Positions 27,881 through 38,587 are shown, counted from the first letter of the stretch. The stretch is 64,000 nucleotides of DNA from Streptococcaceae bacterium (GCA_022484805.1 JAKVKP010000004.1:104981-168980); one strand, 5' to 3'. Notes: generated by a model from the letters alone, not told the origin. Numbers and translations: made by a program.

Positions 27881-27940
27881 AAAATTATTTTATTGCGTTT
27901 AATAATTCTAAGAATGAATCAGCTTCCAATGATGCGCCAC
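27881..27940 (-). repeat. Displaced 60-bp copy of the tpiA 3' end
   Basis: Identical base for base to 28101-28160. In the minus orientation it holds the last 17-18 codons of tpiA, the stop codon and 4 further bases, but has no upstream coding sequence or start; the segment reading into it has a stop codon in the matching frame. It is therefore a gene-tail remnant. It lies 220 bp downstream of the functional tail. Confidence 0.95.
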
Positions 27941-28100
27941 GCGTCGAAAGAAACTTCGCTTACGCCAATTTAAAGAAATACACTTCAAAATAGCTATCGC
28001 TACGTTCTTTCTCCTTTGCTCACAAAAATGGTATTTTGAACAAAATCTTTCATTTTTGTGAGGCACCATGTCGGCGGCGCAATAGCAATGAACTTAATTG
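27941..28100 (-). other. 160-bp segment between tpiA tail repeats, pseudoknot-capable
   Basis: In minus orientation two stems interleave. CTCACAAAAATG (28062-28051) pairs with CATTTTTGTGAG (28030-28019); TTCAAAATA (28040-28032), in its loop, pairs with TATTTTGAA (27992-27984). That gives stems of 12 and 9 bp with loops of 10, 1 and 26 bases, a standard H-type pseudoknot geometry. A further GCGT-CGAA/TTCG-ACGC hairpin sits near 27941-27965. No ORF of useful length. It could be a structured RNA or the remnant of a small integrating element. Confidence 0.6.
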
Positions 28101-28160
28101 AAAATTATTTTATTGCGTTTAATAATTCTAAGAATGAATCAGCTTCCAATGATGCGCCAC
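28101..28160 (-). repeat. Functional tpiA 3' end, second copy of the 60-bp direct repeat
   Basis: This is the genuine tpiA tail, from 4 bases past the stop to 53 bases into the coding sequence. Identity with 27881-27940 stops abruptly at both ends (28100 versus 27880, 28161 versus 27941). Confidence 0.95.
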
Positions 28161-28863
28161 CGACTAAGGCACCGTCAACATTTTCTTTCGCCATATATTC
28201 AGCGATATTACCTGGTTTAACTGATCCACCGTATTGAATACGAACTGCTTCAGAAACTGTTTTACCATATAATTTTTCAACTGTTTGACGAACAACGCCA
28301 CAAGTTTCATCAGCTGTATCAGCAGTTGCTGATTTACCAGTTCCAATTGCCCAAATTGGTTCATAAGCAATCACTAAGTTTGAAACTTGTTCAGGTGTTA
28401 AATCTTTCAAAGCAGCTGTGATTTGACCTTCTACCCATTCACCAGTTTTACCAGCTTCATAAGTTTCAAGTGTTTCACCACAACAAATAATTGGTGTTAC
28501 ACCATTTGCAATAATTGCTTTAGCTTTCTTGTTAATTTCTTCATCAGTTTCATGTTGGTATTCACGGCGTTCGCTATGACCAATGATGATGTATTCAACA
28601 CCTAAGTCAGCAATTGCAGCAGGTGAATTTTCACCAGTGAAGGCGCCAGCATTTTCAAAGTAACTATTTTGCGCGGCTAATTGCACTTCTGAATCTTTTA
28701 AAATTTCAGCTAATGGTGCTAAAAATAAAGCAGGTGACCCTATTACAGAATCAACAACTGATTTTGAAGGTACTTTAGTTTTTACAGCTTCCGCAAAGGC
28801 TTTTGCTTCTGCTAAAGTTTTATTCATTTTCCAGTTACCAGCAATAATTGGTTTGCGTGACAT
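28105..28863 (-). CDS. tpiA: Triosephosphate isomerase
   Basis: 252 residues. It interconverts dihydroxyacetone phosphate and glyceraldehyde 3-phosphate. Catalytic Lys (AGNWKMN), His (GHSERR), Glu ([12 protein letters not shown]) and the phosphate-binding [14 protein letters not shown] tail are intact. I start at the ATG at 28863, five bases after AAAGGAG; the longer frame starts before the ribosome binding site. It is fourth in the cggR-gap-pgk-tpiA operon. Its last 17-18 codons are duplicated downstream, which may mean the 3' end was regenerated by an insertion. Confidence 0.97.
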   Translation of the reverse strand: MSRKPIIAGNWKMNKTLAEAKAFAEAVKTKVPSKSVVDSVIGSPALFLAPLAEILKDSEVQLAAQNSYFENAGAFTGENSPAAIADLGVEYIIIGHSERREYQHETDEEINKKAKAIIANGVTPIICCGETLETYEAGKTGEWVEGQITAALKDLTPEQVSNLVIAYEPIWAIGTGKSATADTADETCGVVRQTVEKLYGKTVSEAVRIQYGGSVKPGNIAEYMAKENVDGALVGGASLEADSFLELLNAIK

Positions 28864-28917
28864 GATTTCTCCTTTAAACATTAATTGTTAGTTGTGTTAT
28901 TTATTATTTGTTAATTG

Positions 28918-30114
28918 TTACTTATCTGTTAACGCTGTTAAACCTGGTAAGTCTTTACCTTCTAGTAATTCCATAGAAGCGCCGCCACCAGTTGAGATCC
29001 ATGAGAATTTATCCGCACGACCTAAATTGATTGCTGCCGCTGCTGAATCACCACCACCAATAATTGAAGTTGCGCCAGCTTGTGCTGCAATTGCATCCAT
29101 TACGCTGATTGTACCAGCTTGGAAATCAGGATTTTCAAAAACGCCCATTGGTCCGTTCCAAACAACCGTTTTTGCGCCTTCAATTTCTTTAGCAAATTTT
29201 TCAATTGATTTAGGACCAATGTCTAAACCAAGATAACCTGCATCTACCGCTTCACCTTCAGTGTCTTTAACATCAGTGTAATCAGCGAAAGCATTGGCTT
29301 CTTTCGAATCAACTGGTAAGATTAATTTATCGCCACCTTTAGCAATAATATCCTTAGCTAATTCAACTTTATCTTCTTCAACTAATGAATTACCGATTTC
29401 AATACCTTGTGCTTTAAAGAAAGTATAAGTCATACCACCACCGATAATAACTTTGTCCGCCTTAGCTAATAGGTTTTCGATAACGCCAATTTTATCAGAT
29501 ACTTTTGAACCACCTAAGATTGCCACAAAAGGACGAACTGGTGTGTCAACTGCATCTTTAATAAATTTGATTTCGTTTTCCAATAAGAAGCCTGCAACTG
29601 CTTTTGAAACGTTAGATGAAATACCAACATTTGAAGCATGCGCACGGTGAGCAGTACCAAATGCATCATTGACAAAAATATCATCACCAAGTGAAGCCCA
29701 ATATTTTCCTAATTCAGGATCATTTTTAGATTCTTTTTTGCCATCAACATCTTCAAAACGAGTATTTTCGACTAGTAATACTTGACCGTCTTTCAAATCG
29801 TTGATTGCTGCTTCAAGCTTAGTACCACGAGTTTCAGGTACAAAGATAACCTCTTGACCTAATTTTTCGCTTAAAGCTTTGGCAACTGGTGCCAATGATT
29901 TACCAGCCTTATCCGCTTCTTCTTTAACACGACCTAGATGTGAGAAAAGGACCGCTTTCCCACCTTGCTCAATAATGTATTTAATTGTTGGTAATGCCGC
30001 AGTAATACGGTTATCGTTGGTAATCACGCCATCCTTCAAAGGCACGTTAAAGTCAACACGAACTAAAACCTTTTTGCCTTTTAAATCAACGTCTTTAACA
30101 GTTAATTTTGCCAT
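28918..30114 (-). CDS. pgk: Phosphoglycerate kinase
   Basis: 398 residues. It transfers the acyl phosphate of 1,3-bisphosphoglycerate to [14 protein letters not shown] at the N-terminus, the hinge and nucleotide region [19 protein letters not shown] and the glycine loop GGGDSAAA are present. AGGAGG precedes the ATG. Third gene of the operon; a hairpin with weak U-tract between gap and pgk could lower its level relative to gap. Confidence 0.98.
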   Translation of the reverse strand: MAKLTVKDVDLKGKKVLVRVDFNVPLKDGVITNDNRITAALPTIKYIIEQGGKAVLFSHLGRVKEEADKAGKSLAPVAKALSEKLGQEVIFVPETRGTKLEAAINDLKDGQVLLVENTRFEDVDGKKESKNDPELGKYWASLGDDIFVNDAFGTAHRAHASNVGISSNVSKAVAGFLLENEIKFIKDAVDTPVRPFVAILGGSKVSDKIGVIENLLAKADKVIIGGGMTYTFFKAQGIEIGNSLVEEDKVELAKDIIAKGGDKLILPVDSKEANAFADYTDVKDTEGEAVDAGYLGLDIGPKSIEKFAKEIEGAKTVVWNGPMGVFENPDFQAGTISVMDAIAAQAGATSIIGGGDSAAAAINLGRADKFSWISTGGGASMELLEGKDLPGLTALTDK

Positions 30115-30159
30115 TTCTTAGTTTTCCTCCTCAAATTTATTGTTTTTATTACATTTACT

Positions 30160-30197
30160 ATCGAAAAGAGGCGAGGAAGCGATAAGCTCCCCCGCCT
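30160..30197 (-). terminator. Attenuator-like hairpin between gap and pgk
   Basis: On the minus strand AGGCGGGGGAGC and GCTTCCTCGCCT form a 12-bp stem (with G-U pairs), loop TTATC, followed by CTTTTCG. The U-tract is short, so partial termination is more likely than complete. Confidence 0.55.
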
Positions 30198-30228
30198 TCC
30201 TTTGTGGACCTATTAATTAATAATCTAA

Positions 30229-31236
30229 TTATTTAATTAATTTAGCAAAGTAAGCTAAAGTACGGATAAGTTGTGAAGTGTAGCTCATTTCGTTATCGTA
30301 CCAAGCAACTGTTTTAACTAATTGTTTGTCGCCAGCTTTAACGATTTTAGTTTGAGTAGCATCGAATAATGAACCAAAGCTCATACCTACGATATCGCTA
30401 GAAACGATTTCGTCTTCGTTGTAGCCAAAGCTTTCATTTGCAGCAGCCTTAGCAGCAGCGTTAACTTCTTCAACAGTAGTTTCTTTGTCAAGAATTGAAA
30501 CCAATTCTGTTAATGAACCTGTTGGAACTGGAACACGTTGAGCTCCACCATCAAGTTTACCGTTTAATTCAGGAATTACTAAACCGATTGCTTTAGCAGC
30601 ACCAGTTGAGTTAGGAACGATGTTTGCTGCAGCAGCGCGCGCACGACGTAAGTCACCTTTAGGGTGTGGTCCGTCAAGAGTCATTTGGTCACCTGTGTAA
30701 GCATGGATTGTAGTCATTGTACCACCAGTGATGCCGTATTCTTTGTTTAAGAAGTCAGCCATTGGTGCTAAACAGTTAGTAGTACATGAAGCACCTGAGA
30801 TAACTGTTTCAGTTCCGTCTAAGATTTCATGGTTAGTGTTGTAAACAATTGTTTTAACGTCGTTTCCACCAGGAGCAGTGATTACAACTTTTTTAGCTCC
30901 ACCTTTAATGTGAAGTTCAGCTTTTTCTTTTGAAGCAAAGAAACCAGTAGCTTCTAAAACAACGTCAACATCGTATTTATCCCAACCAATGTTTTCAGGA
31001 TTACGTTCGCTAGATACAGCAATTGTTTTACCATTTACAACGAAAGCATTTTCAGCAACTTCAACAGTACCGTTGAAACGTCCTTGAGTTGTATCATATT
31101 TTAATAAATGAGCTAACATTTTAGCATCTGTTAAGTCATTGATAGCAACAACTTCAACACCTTCAACTTCTTCAATACGGCGAAGTGCTAAACGTCCAAT
31201 ACGTCCAAAACCATTAATACCAACTTTAACTGTCAT
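30229..31236 (-). CDS. gap: Glyceraldehyde-3-phosphate dehydrogenase, glycolytic
   Basis: 335 residues. NAD-binding [10 protein letters not shown], an Asp after the second strand (AINDLTD) that favours NAD over NADP, and the catalytic [12 protein letters not shown] with its His in the AYTGDQ region. The NAD preference indicates the catabolic GapA type rather than the gluconeogenic GapB type. The first enzyme gene of the CggR operon, 63 bases after cggR, with a GGG/CCC hairpin in that gap and AAGGAGG before the ATG. Confidence 0.98.
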   Translation of the reverse strand: MTVKVGINGFGRIGRLALRRIEEVEGVEVVAINDLTDAKMLAHLLKYDTTQGRFNGTVEVAENAFVVNGKTIAVSSERNPENIGWDKYDVDVVLEATGFFASKEKAELHIKGGAKKVVITAPGGNDVKTIVYNTNHEILDGTETVISGASCTTNCLAPMADFLNKEYGITGGTMTTIHAYTGDQMTLDGPHPKGDLRRARAAAANIVPNSTGAAKAIGLVIPELNGKLDGGAQRVPVPTGSLTELVSILDKETTVEEVNAAAKAAANESFGYNEDEIVSSDIVGMSFGSLFDATQTKIVKAGDKQLVKTVAWYDNEMSYTSQLIRTLAYFAKLIK

Positions 31237-31277
31237 TTGTAGATTTCCTCCTTATGAAAATCAAAAATTTTTTATAT

Positions 31278-31296
31278 AAAAGGGAAGACCCCTTTT
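31278..31296. repeat. Palindrome in the cggR-gap intergenic leader
   Basis: AAAAGGG and CCCTTTT arms with a 5-base loop sit between the cggR stop and the gap ribosome binding site. The shape resembles the eno leader palindrome and could protect a processed gap transcript. Confidence 0.55.
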
Positions 31297-31299
31297 AAA

Positions 31300-32334
31300 T
31301 CAGATTTGGGTGTTACTCAAAATTTCTTTAGCACATGCTTCATCGGTAATCAACCAAGTCTGCTTCGGCGCATTTTGCATATAAGCCTTCACAGCCTTAC
31401 CCTTACGTTTACCACTTGCAATTGCCATGATTGTCGGAATTTTTTCCAACTGGTTTAATTGTATACCAATTCGGGGAACTTTGTAAACTATTTCCCCTGC
31501 TTCGTTGAAAAAATATCCGAAGCTCTCAGCGACAGCACCAAGATTTCTTAATTTCAAAATCTCTTCTTCTGTCATATTTCGGCGTTTCGCCATGTAAATT
31601 GCACGTCCAATACCGTGCAAGACACAGTTTGATTTTTCAATCAACCTTAGAGTATCAAGGATTGCTGGTTCTTCAATCAATAAATCATAAGTCGCTTTAC
31701 TTACCTGCTCTGGTACATAAAGTACCCGATGCGTTCCTCCAGCATTTTTTGCCATCACTGCAGCAACACTATTAGCCTGTAAGCTGATTGTCTCACCTAT
31801 ACCACCTCGTGCCGGTACAAAGATATTATGTCTAGTATTCGTCTCAAGAGACTGCATATTTTCTGCAACACCTGACATCGTTGAACCGCCCATACCAGCG
31901 ATAATATTTTCACCCTTTGGTAGGCATTCATTTAGTGATTTTGTGACTGTTCGACCAAGCTCAGTGATGATTTTAGGTTGACTATCTGAATTACCAGCCA
32001 ATACAATCACGCGACGATTGCCAAATAATTTTCTCAATTCTTTCTCAATTTCACGAGTAGAATAAAGCTGATTCATCGTGCGTTCCATTGCTGGAAAAAA
32101 TTCAACTGCTTGTTCTGTCAGGGTCATACCACTTCTTGAAATGTTAATTAATTCTAATTCACGAAGTATTTCTGTTTCAGAACGAAGCAAACGCTCAGTT
32201 AATCCCATCGATTCGATTAAGCTTCTTCGACCAACTGGTTGCATCCAATAGATTTGCCTTAAAATTCGAAAACGTCTTTCTAAGGTGTCCATCATGTCTG
32301 GCACTAGCGTTTCAAATAGTTCTTCATTTTTCAT
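31300..32334 (-). CDS. cggR: Central glycolytic gene repressor CggR
   Basis: 344 residues, SorC/DeoR-type sugar-binding regulator. The N-terminal ~85 residues hold a winged helix-turn-helix (SLIESMGLTERLLRSETEIL). The C-terminal effector domain includes GMGGSTMSGVAE, VPARGGIG and GIGRA. In B. subtilis CggR represses the gapA operon until fructose-1,6-bisphosphate binds. Position directly before gap-pgk-tpiA is diagnostic. AGAGGCG lies before the ATG. A candidate operator lies in its leader. Confidence 0.95.
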   Translation of the reverse strand: MKNEELFETLVPDMMDTLERRFRILRQIYWMQPVGRRSLIESMGLTERLLRSETEILRELELINISRSGMTLTEQAVEFFPAMERTMNQLYSTREIEKELRKLFGNRRVIVLAGNSDSQPKIITELGRTVTKSLNECLPKGENIIAGMGGSTMSGVAENMQSLETNTRHNIFVPARGGIGETISLQANSVAAVMAKNAGGTHRVLYVPEQVSKATYDLLIEEPAILDTLRLIEKSNCVLHGIGRAIYMAKRRNMTEEEILKLRNLGAVAESFGYFFNEAGEIVYKVPRIGIQLNQLEKIPTIMAIASGKRKGKAVKAYMQNAPKQTWLITDEACAKEILSNTQI

Positions 32335-32357
32335 CTAATTCGCCTCTGTCGTTTTCT

Positions 32358-32381
32358 GCCCCGCCGTTCAAAAAACGCCCC
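32358..32381 (-). promoter_or_regulatory. Candidate CggR operator
   Basis: Two GGGGC blocks on the minus strand (32381-32377 and 32362-32358) are spaced 19 bases apart between promoter and cggR start. The known B. subtilis CggR site is a tandem CGGGAC repeat with about 20-base spacing in the same position. Confidence 0.45.
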
Positions 32382-32415
32382 ACACTAAGTAAAAAAATAA
32401 ACCTTTTACTATTAA

Positions 32416-32444
32416 ATGATAACGTGTATCACAAATTATTGCAA
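32416..32444 (-). promoter_or_regulatory. Promoter of the cggR-gap operon
   Basis: On the minus strand TTGCAA (32439-32444), 17-base spacer, TATCAT (32416-32421). TGATA/TATCA forms a short palindrome overlapping the -10. The leader is about 75 bases. Upstream 32445-32555 has no feature I can name. Confidence 0.6.
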
Positions 32445-32555
32445 GTAAATCGGGCAAAACTTTTAAAAAAACAGCTAAAAATAAGGAAAACGGATACAAG
32501 ACAAGTGATATTTAATTAATTAGCAAATTTTATCAGCAATTGGGTTCAAATAAAT

Positions 32556-32592
32556 ACAAAAATAGAGGTAAGACATATTATGCTCTTACCTC
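32556..32592 (-). terminator. Terminator of the proC-transporter operon
   Basis: On the minus strand GAGGTAAGA and TCTTACCTC form a 9-bp perfect stem followed by a TATTTTTG tract. Confidence 0.85.
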
Positions 32593-32603
32593 CATTCCAG
32601 ATA

Positions 32604-33344
32604 CTATTTGATAAATCTTTTTAAAAATGCTTTTGTGCGTTCTTCTTTTGGATTTTCAAATATTGCATCTGGTGTACCCTGCTCTGCGATAACACCATCA
32701 TCCATAAAGATTACTCGATCAGACACTTCTTTGGCAAAGTCCATTTCATGAGTCACTATTACCATTGTTAGACCTGATTTAGCTAAATCATTCATTGTCT
32801 TTAATACCTCGCCAACCATCTCTGGATCAAGCGCCGAGGTCGGCTCATCAAAAAGCAAAACATCTGGGTTCATTGACAATGCCCGAGCAATTGCCACACG
32901 TTGTTTTTGACCACCTGAAAGTTGACTCGGTTTGGCTTTAATAAATTCAGCCATCCCAACTTTTTCCAGATTTTCTTTAGCAATTTTTTCAGCCTCAGCT
33001 TTATTGCGTTTTAAAACCGTAATTTGTCCAGTTGTTACATTATCAAGTACATTTAAGTTATTAAAAAGATTAAAGCTTTGGAATACCATCCCAAGATGAG
33101 TTCGATACTTGGGTAAATTATAGCCCTTTTCTAAAACGGCTTCACCTTTGAAAATAATCTCACCTGCAGTCGGAATCTCTAAGAGGTTAATAGAGCGTAG
33201 CAGAGTGGATTTTCCGGAGCCTGACGAACCAATAATTGAAATTACTTCACCTTTATTAATTGTCATTTGAATATCTTTCAATACTTCATTTTGACCAAAA
33301 GATTTCTTTAAGTGATTGATTTCTAAAATAATATTTTCTGCCAT
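32604..33344 (-). CDS. Polar amino acid ABC transporter ATPase
   Basis: 246 residues, GlnQ family. Walker [10 protein letters not shown], signature [16 protein letters not shown], Walker [12 protein letters not shown] and [10 protein letters not shown] are intact. It drives the fused receptor-permease encoded directly upstream (stop and start share one base). It is a separate system from glnQHMP at 17190-20372. Confidence 0.92.
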   Translation of the reverse strand: MAENIILEINHLKKSFGQNEVLKDIQMTINKGEVISIIGSSGSGKSTLLRSINLLEIPTAGEIIFKGEAVLEKGYNLPKYRTHLGMVFQSFNLFNNLNVLDNVTTGQITVLKRNKAEAEKIAKENLEKVGMAEFIKAKPSQLSGGQKQRVAIARALSMNPDVLLFDEPTSALDPEMVGEVLKTMNDLAKSGLTMVIVTHEMDFAKEVSDRVIFMDDGVIAEQGTPDAIFENPKEERTKAFLKRFIK

Positions 33345-34915
33345 TATTCTTTCACCTCACTCACTTTTTCAATATCATAGCTACTTGGTCCATCCATTTT
33401 ACGTTCAATCAAACGTAAAACTCGTGTAACCGTAAAGGTTAAGACAAAATAAATGACACAGATGATTGTGAAGGTTTGGAAGTATAGATAGTTTTGCTGA
33501 GCAACTGTATTTCCTTGGAAATAAAGTTCTGCTACCGAAATGACATTCAAAACAGAGGTATCTTTAATATTAATCACAAATTCATTACCTGTTGCAGGCA
33601 GAATATTTCTCAAAACCTGTGGCAAAATAATTTTACGCATTGTTTGACCATGATTCATACCGATTGCCTGTGCTGCTTCAAATTGCCCTTTATCTACCGC
33701 AAAAATACCACCACGTACAATTTCAGACATATAGGCACCTGTATTAATTGAGACAATTAATAATGCAGCAAATGTTCGATCCATATTAATACCAAAAGCT
33801 TGCGCTGCACCATAATATAAAACCATTGCCTGCACAATCATTGGTGTACCACGAAAGACTTCAATATAAATATTCAAAACCCAACCAAACAAGCGTTGTA
33901 AGCCATATAAAATGACATTACTTGCTTTGGGAGTTGTTCTAAATACACCAATTAACAAGCCAATACACGTACCAATAATTGTACCAATCATTGAGATAAA
34001 TAGTGTCATGCCAGCCGCTTTTAAAAATTGACCACCGTTACTTTTGGCAATTGAGATTGTTTGTGCCAAAAAGCCATCCGCCTTCTCCTCGGAAGGTTGC
34101 CAATCAATTACTTTATTCATTAAAGCAGTCTGATCAGCCTCAGAAAAAGTTGCCAGATATTCATTAACCGCATTGATATCTTCACTACCTTTTCGCATCC
34201 CAATTGCGACAGCTGTATCATCACTAGAGGTTTTGAAGCCCTTGTCATCAGCAAATTCAACCATTTTAAAGCTTGGGTTGGCCTGTTCAGCTGTAATTCC
34301 TTCCGGACGTTCGGCAATATAACCATCAATAACACCCGACTGTAAAGCAACACGCATTGCTGAAAAATCAGTACTTGCCATTTGTTTGTCGACATCTGGA
34401 ATTTGATCAATCACAGTGTAATGGAATGTACCCTGTTGGGCTGTGATTTTAGCATTTTTAAAATCTTCTAAACTTTCAGCATTTGCATATTTACTGTCTT
34501 TATTAGTCACAATTACCAAATGAGAGGTATAATAATTATCCGAAAAATCAATCGTTTGCTTCCGCTCCTCGGTAGGGCTCATTCCAGCAATAATCGCATC
34601 AATTTTTCCTGAAGTAAGCGCAGGAACAAGACCATCCCATTTGGTTTTAACAATAATTAGATTTTTATTTAATTTTTTTGCAATATTTTTAGCTACTTGG
34701 ACATCATAACCATTAGCATATTGGTTACTGCCTTCGATTTTAACGGCACCATTACTGTTATTTTCCTGTGTCCAGTTAAAGGGTGGGTATCCAGCCTCCA
34801 TTCCAACACGAAAATCCCCAGTAGTTTCAGCAGCTGACACTTTAGGTGTAATAAATAGTGTTAAAATAATCGTTATTAATGTTATTAGTCCTAGTATCCC
34901 TAAATTTTTCTTCAT
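33344..34915 (-). CDS. Fused amino acid-binding receptor and permease (GlnPH type)
   Basis: 523 residues. A signal peptide (cleavage likely after KVSAA) leads into a family 3 substrate-binding domain (about 35-270; [27 protein letters not shown]), followed by a permease domain with five helices (about 290-510) and EAA loop [16 protein letters not shown]. The binding protein is thus tethered to the channel, as in lactococcal GlnPQ. With the ATPase it imports a polar amino acid, possibly glutamine or glutamate. Two bases separate it from proC, suggesting a link to glutamate/proline metabolism; this is inference. Confidence 0.9.
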   Translation of the reverse strand: MKKNLGILGLITLITIILTLFITPKVSAAETTGDFRVGMEAGYPPFNWTQENNSNGAVKIEGSNQYANGYDVQVAKNIAKKLNKNLIIVKTKWDGLVPALTSGKIDAIIAGMSPTEERKQTIDFSDNYYTSHLVIVTNKDSKYANAESLEDFKNAKITAQQGTFHYTVIDQIPDVDKQMASTDFSAMRVALQSGVIDGYIAERPEGITAEQANPSFKMVEFADDKGFKTSSDDTAVAIGMRKGSEDINAVNEYLATFSEADQTALMNKVIDWQPSEEKADGFLAQTISIAKSNGGQFLKAAGMTLFISMIGTIIGTCIGLLIGVFRTTPKASNVILYGLQRLFGWVLNIYIEVFRGTPMIVQAMVLYYGAAQAFGINMDRTFAALLIVSINTGAYMSEIVRGGIFAVDKGQFEAAQAIGMNHGQTMRKIILPQVLRNILPATGNEFVINIKDTSVLNVISVAELYFQGNTVAQQNYLYFQTFTIICVIYFVLTFTVTRVLRLIERKMDGPSSYDIEKVSEVKE

Positions 34916-34917
34916 TT

Positions 34918-35742
34918 TTATTCTTGATTCTCCTTGAACCTTGCAAATTTTTGATCTTTTTCATAAGTGGCATCAATCGCACGACTAATTGAACCGACAA
35001 AGCCATCCGCCTCTAGCGATAATACGCCTTCAATGGTTGTGCCTCCTGGCGAAGACACCTTATCAATCAATCCCCAAGGATTATCATCTGATTGTGCAAC
35101 TAACTGAGCACTTCCAAGCACCATCTCAGTCGCTATCTGAGTTGCTAATGGTTTTGGCAAGCCATGTTTAACAGCACTTCTAGCCAAACCATCAATAAAT
35201 AAGTAGGCAAAGGCAGGCGCACTACCCGCTAACGCTGTAAAAATTGAAAAGCTTTCTTCGCTTAAATTATAAACGCTACCAATGCTCTCAAAAATCTTAG
35301 TCGCTAGCTCCAATTGTTCTGAGGTTGTTGACTGATTAGCCGTAATACCAGTAACCGATGCGCCAACAGTTGCATTTACATTAGGCATTACTCGAATAAT
35401 CGCTTGCTGTGAGGTTTTGACCGCACGCTCAAGATCCGAAATAGATTTGCCGGCCGCAATAGAAATCAATAGTGTTTCACTTTCTGTAAGCTCATCTCTA
35501 ATTTCGCGGATAATTTCATGCACAACATGAGGTTTAACTGCTAAAATAATTACATCTACCGCTTTAACCAAATCTTCGTTTGGAAAAATGGCAGTAATAT
35601 GATTTTGAGATGCAAAGGCTTCAGTTCCTTCCAAAGTATGTCCAGATACAAAAATGTTTTCTTTAGGTAATACATCGTTATCAACTAACCCTTTAATAAT
35701 CGCGGCGCCCATATTACCGTGACCAATAAAACCGATTTTCAT
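34918..35742 (-). CDS. proC: Pyrroline-5-carboxylate reductase
   Basis: 274 residues. It makes the last step of proline synthesis, reducing pyrroline-5-carboxylate with NAD(P)H. The Rossmann motif GFIGHGNMGAAI, the VKPHVV segment, MPNVNA and the C-terminal signature GLIDKVSSPGGTTIEG are present. It is the first gene of an operon with an amino acid transporter, which is an unusual arrangement; proline genes proA/proB are not in the window. A TGC-TATAAT extended -10 (minus, 35806-35814) is its likely promoter. Confidence 0.95.
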   Translation of the reverse strand: MKIGFIGHGNMGAAIIKGLVDNDVLPKENIFVSGHTLEGTEAFASQNHITAIFPNEDLVKAVDVIILAVKPHVVHEIIREIRDELTESETLLISIAAGKSISDLERAVKTSQQAIIRVMPNVNATVGASVTGITANQSTTSEQLELATKIFESIGSVYNLSEESFSIFTALAGSAPAFAYLFIDGLARSAVKHGLPKPLATQIATEMVLGSAQLVAQSDDNPWGLIDKVSSPGGTTIEGVLSLEADGFVGSISRAIDATYEKDQKFARFKENQE

Positions 35743-35872
35743 GTAATCTCCTTTTCTACGTTAAAAATCAATCGCTTTTTATGTCCATATTTAAAAACTA
35801 GTCTTATTATAGCAAAGCCATACTCAATTAGGTATGAAATCGGCAAATTAATCCCAAATTCACTTTTATATT

Positions 35873-35896
35873 TTTTAAATATATATTTTATGAAAA
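35873..35896 (+). repeat. 24-bp AT-rich direct repeat, copy 1
   Basis: Identical to 35953-35976 with an 80-base period. It ends in TTTTATGAAAA. The flanks do not match. Confidence 0.85.
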
Positions 35897-35952
35897 TATG
35901 AATTGTTCTTACAAAAAGCATTGATATATACTAAAATAGACTCGCTATAATA

Positions 35953-35976
35953 TTTTAAATATATATTTTATGAAAA
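35953..35976 (+). repeat. 24-bp AT-rich direct repeat, copy 2
   Basis: Second copy of the repeat at 35873-35896, about 40 bases upstream of the guaB -35 element. Function unknown. Confidence 0.85.
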
Positions 35977-36017
35977 ACAATATTATATTAAAAAGGCTAT
36001 TTATCAGCATTTGAGTC

Positions 36018-36046
36018 TTGACATTTAATGCAACAGCTTTTATGAT
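36018..36046 (+). promoter_or_regulatory. guaB promoter
   Basis: Perfect -35 TTGACA, 17-base spacer, -10 TATGAT. The leader is about 35 bases, too short for a purine riboswitch. Confidence 0.85.
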
Positions 36047-36051
36047 AGTAA

Positions 36052-37569
<1,518 letters not shown>

Positions 37570-37578
37570 ATAATTTAC

Positions 37579-37616
37579 AAAAGGCATTCGAGAGCTGTGA
37601 CCCTCGAATGCCTTTT
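37579..37616 (+). terminator. guaB terminator
   Basis: Perfect 14-bp stem AAAAGGCATTCGAG with CTCGAATGCCTTTT, ten-base loop. Confidence 0.9.
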
Positions 37617-37686
37617 ACTTTAAAATAAAAAATAATTAATAACAATAACATTCCACGTAAATTATCTCAGATTCGTCAGAAATATA

Positions 37687-38556
37687 TTATCTTGGTAATT
37701 GCCCAAGTGAAAAAACTGCTAAAGTACCACGACCAGTGTGAGAGGCAATTGTCGGACCAAGAGGCACAATATTTACACTTTGAACCTCGGTTGTTTTCAA
37801 AATTCTGGCTTTCATTTCTTCGGCAACAGACTTAATACCTGAGTGACCAATCCAAATCGTTTGTACTTCGGGATGATATAAATCCTTCACTGTTTCTTCA
37901 TAGAGATAGGTCAAACCTTTTTTTTGCCCTCTAACCTTGGCAATAGCTTCTAGCTTACCCATTTCAGTAACATGAATAATTGGTTTGATATTAGCAAGAG
38001 TGCCAATTACCGCGGAAGTTTTAGAAACACGGCCACCACGCATTAGATGGTATAAATCATCAGCTAACACCCAAGAACGTAATCTCGGAATAAAATAGTT
38101 TAATTTTTCAATTACATCATAAATTTCTAAGCCCTGATCTCGCATTTGGACTGCTAAATCCACTAACAAACCCTCACCAGCAGCAGCAGCGAGTGTATCA
38201 ACAATATTAATCTGAGCTGTTGGAAATTCCTCCAAAACCATTTATTTGGCAATGACTGCACTTTGATAGGTTCCCGATAATCCCGATGAAAAGCAAAGGT
38301 ACAAAAGCTCGTCACCATTTTCAGCATATACCCTAAACGCTTTTTCAAATTCAGCAACATTAATTTGAGAAGTCGTTGGCATCATGCCTTGATCCAAAAA
38401 TGACAGCAATAACTCTGGAGTCAAGTCACCTTCCACCGCCGTATTATACTGTTGATCATCAACTGTAACAACCATACCAACTATCTCGACATCATGATCT
38501 CGTAAATACGAAAAAGGTAAATCACTTGTCGTATCTGTCAATATCTGAAATGTCAT
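37687..38556 (-). pseudogene. degV-family gene interrupted by one in-frame stop
   Basis: The N-terminal part (from the ATG at 38556: FQILTDTTSD, TTSQINVAEFE, FSSGLSGTY) and C-terminal part (LYHLMRGGRVSKTSAVIG, SHTGRGTLAVF) together make one DegV protein of about 289 codons. They are contiguous in the same frame, separated only by TAA at 38242-38244. The 3' part retains an open frame of 185 codons and conserved motifs, so the stop is recent, suppressed or a sequencing error. The 3' part could restart at the ATG right after the stop, but a lone C-terminal half would be unlikely to bind lipid. GGGAGGTG precedes the start. Confidence 0.85.
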
Positions 38557-38587
38557 GACAGCCACCTCCCATTAATTAAAATTATTA

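Larger units (their letters stand above)
35743..36017. other. Divergent intergenic region with 24-bp direct repeat
   Basis: It contains the proC promoter and an AT-rich region in which 24 bases (35873-35896) recur exactly 80 bases later (35953-35976). Each copy includes the palindrome AAATATATATTT. No gene, terminator or known RNA is visible. Confidence 0.5.

Noticed and set aside
35719..35921. Short ORFs on both strands in the proC-guaB gap
   Set aside because: About 60 codons each, no ribosome binding sites, overlapping promoters and AT-rich repeats. Not considered real.
38242..38244. Programmed stop-codon readthrough in degV
   Set aside because: The context shows no selenocysteine or pyrrolysine-type element, and TAA is the least leaky stop. 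A plain nonsense mutation is simpler; kept only as a pseudogene finding.
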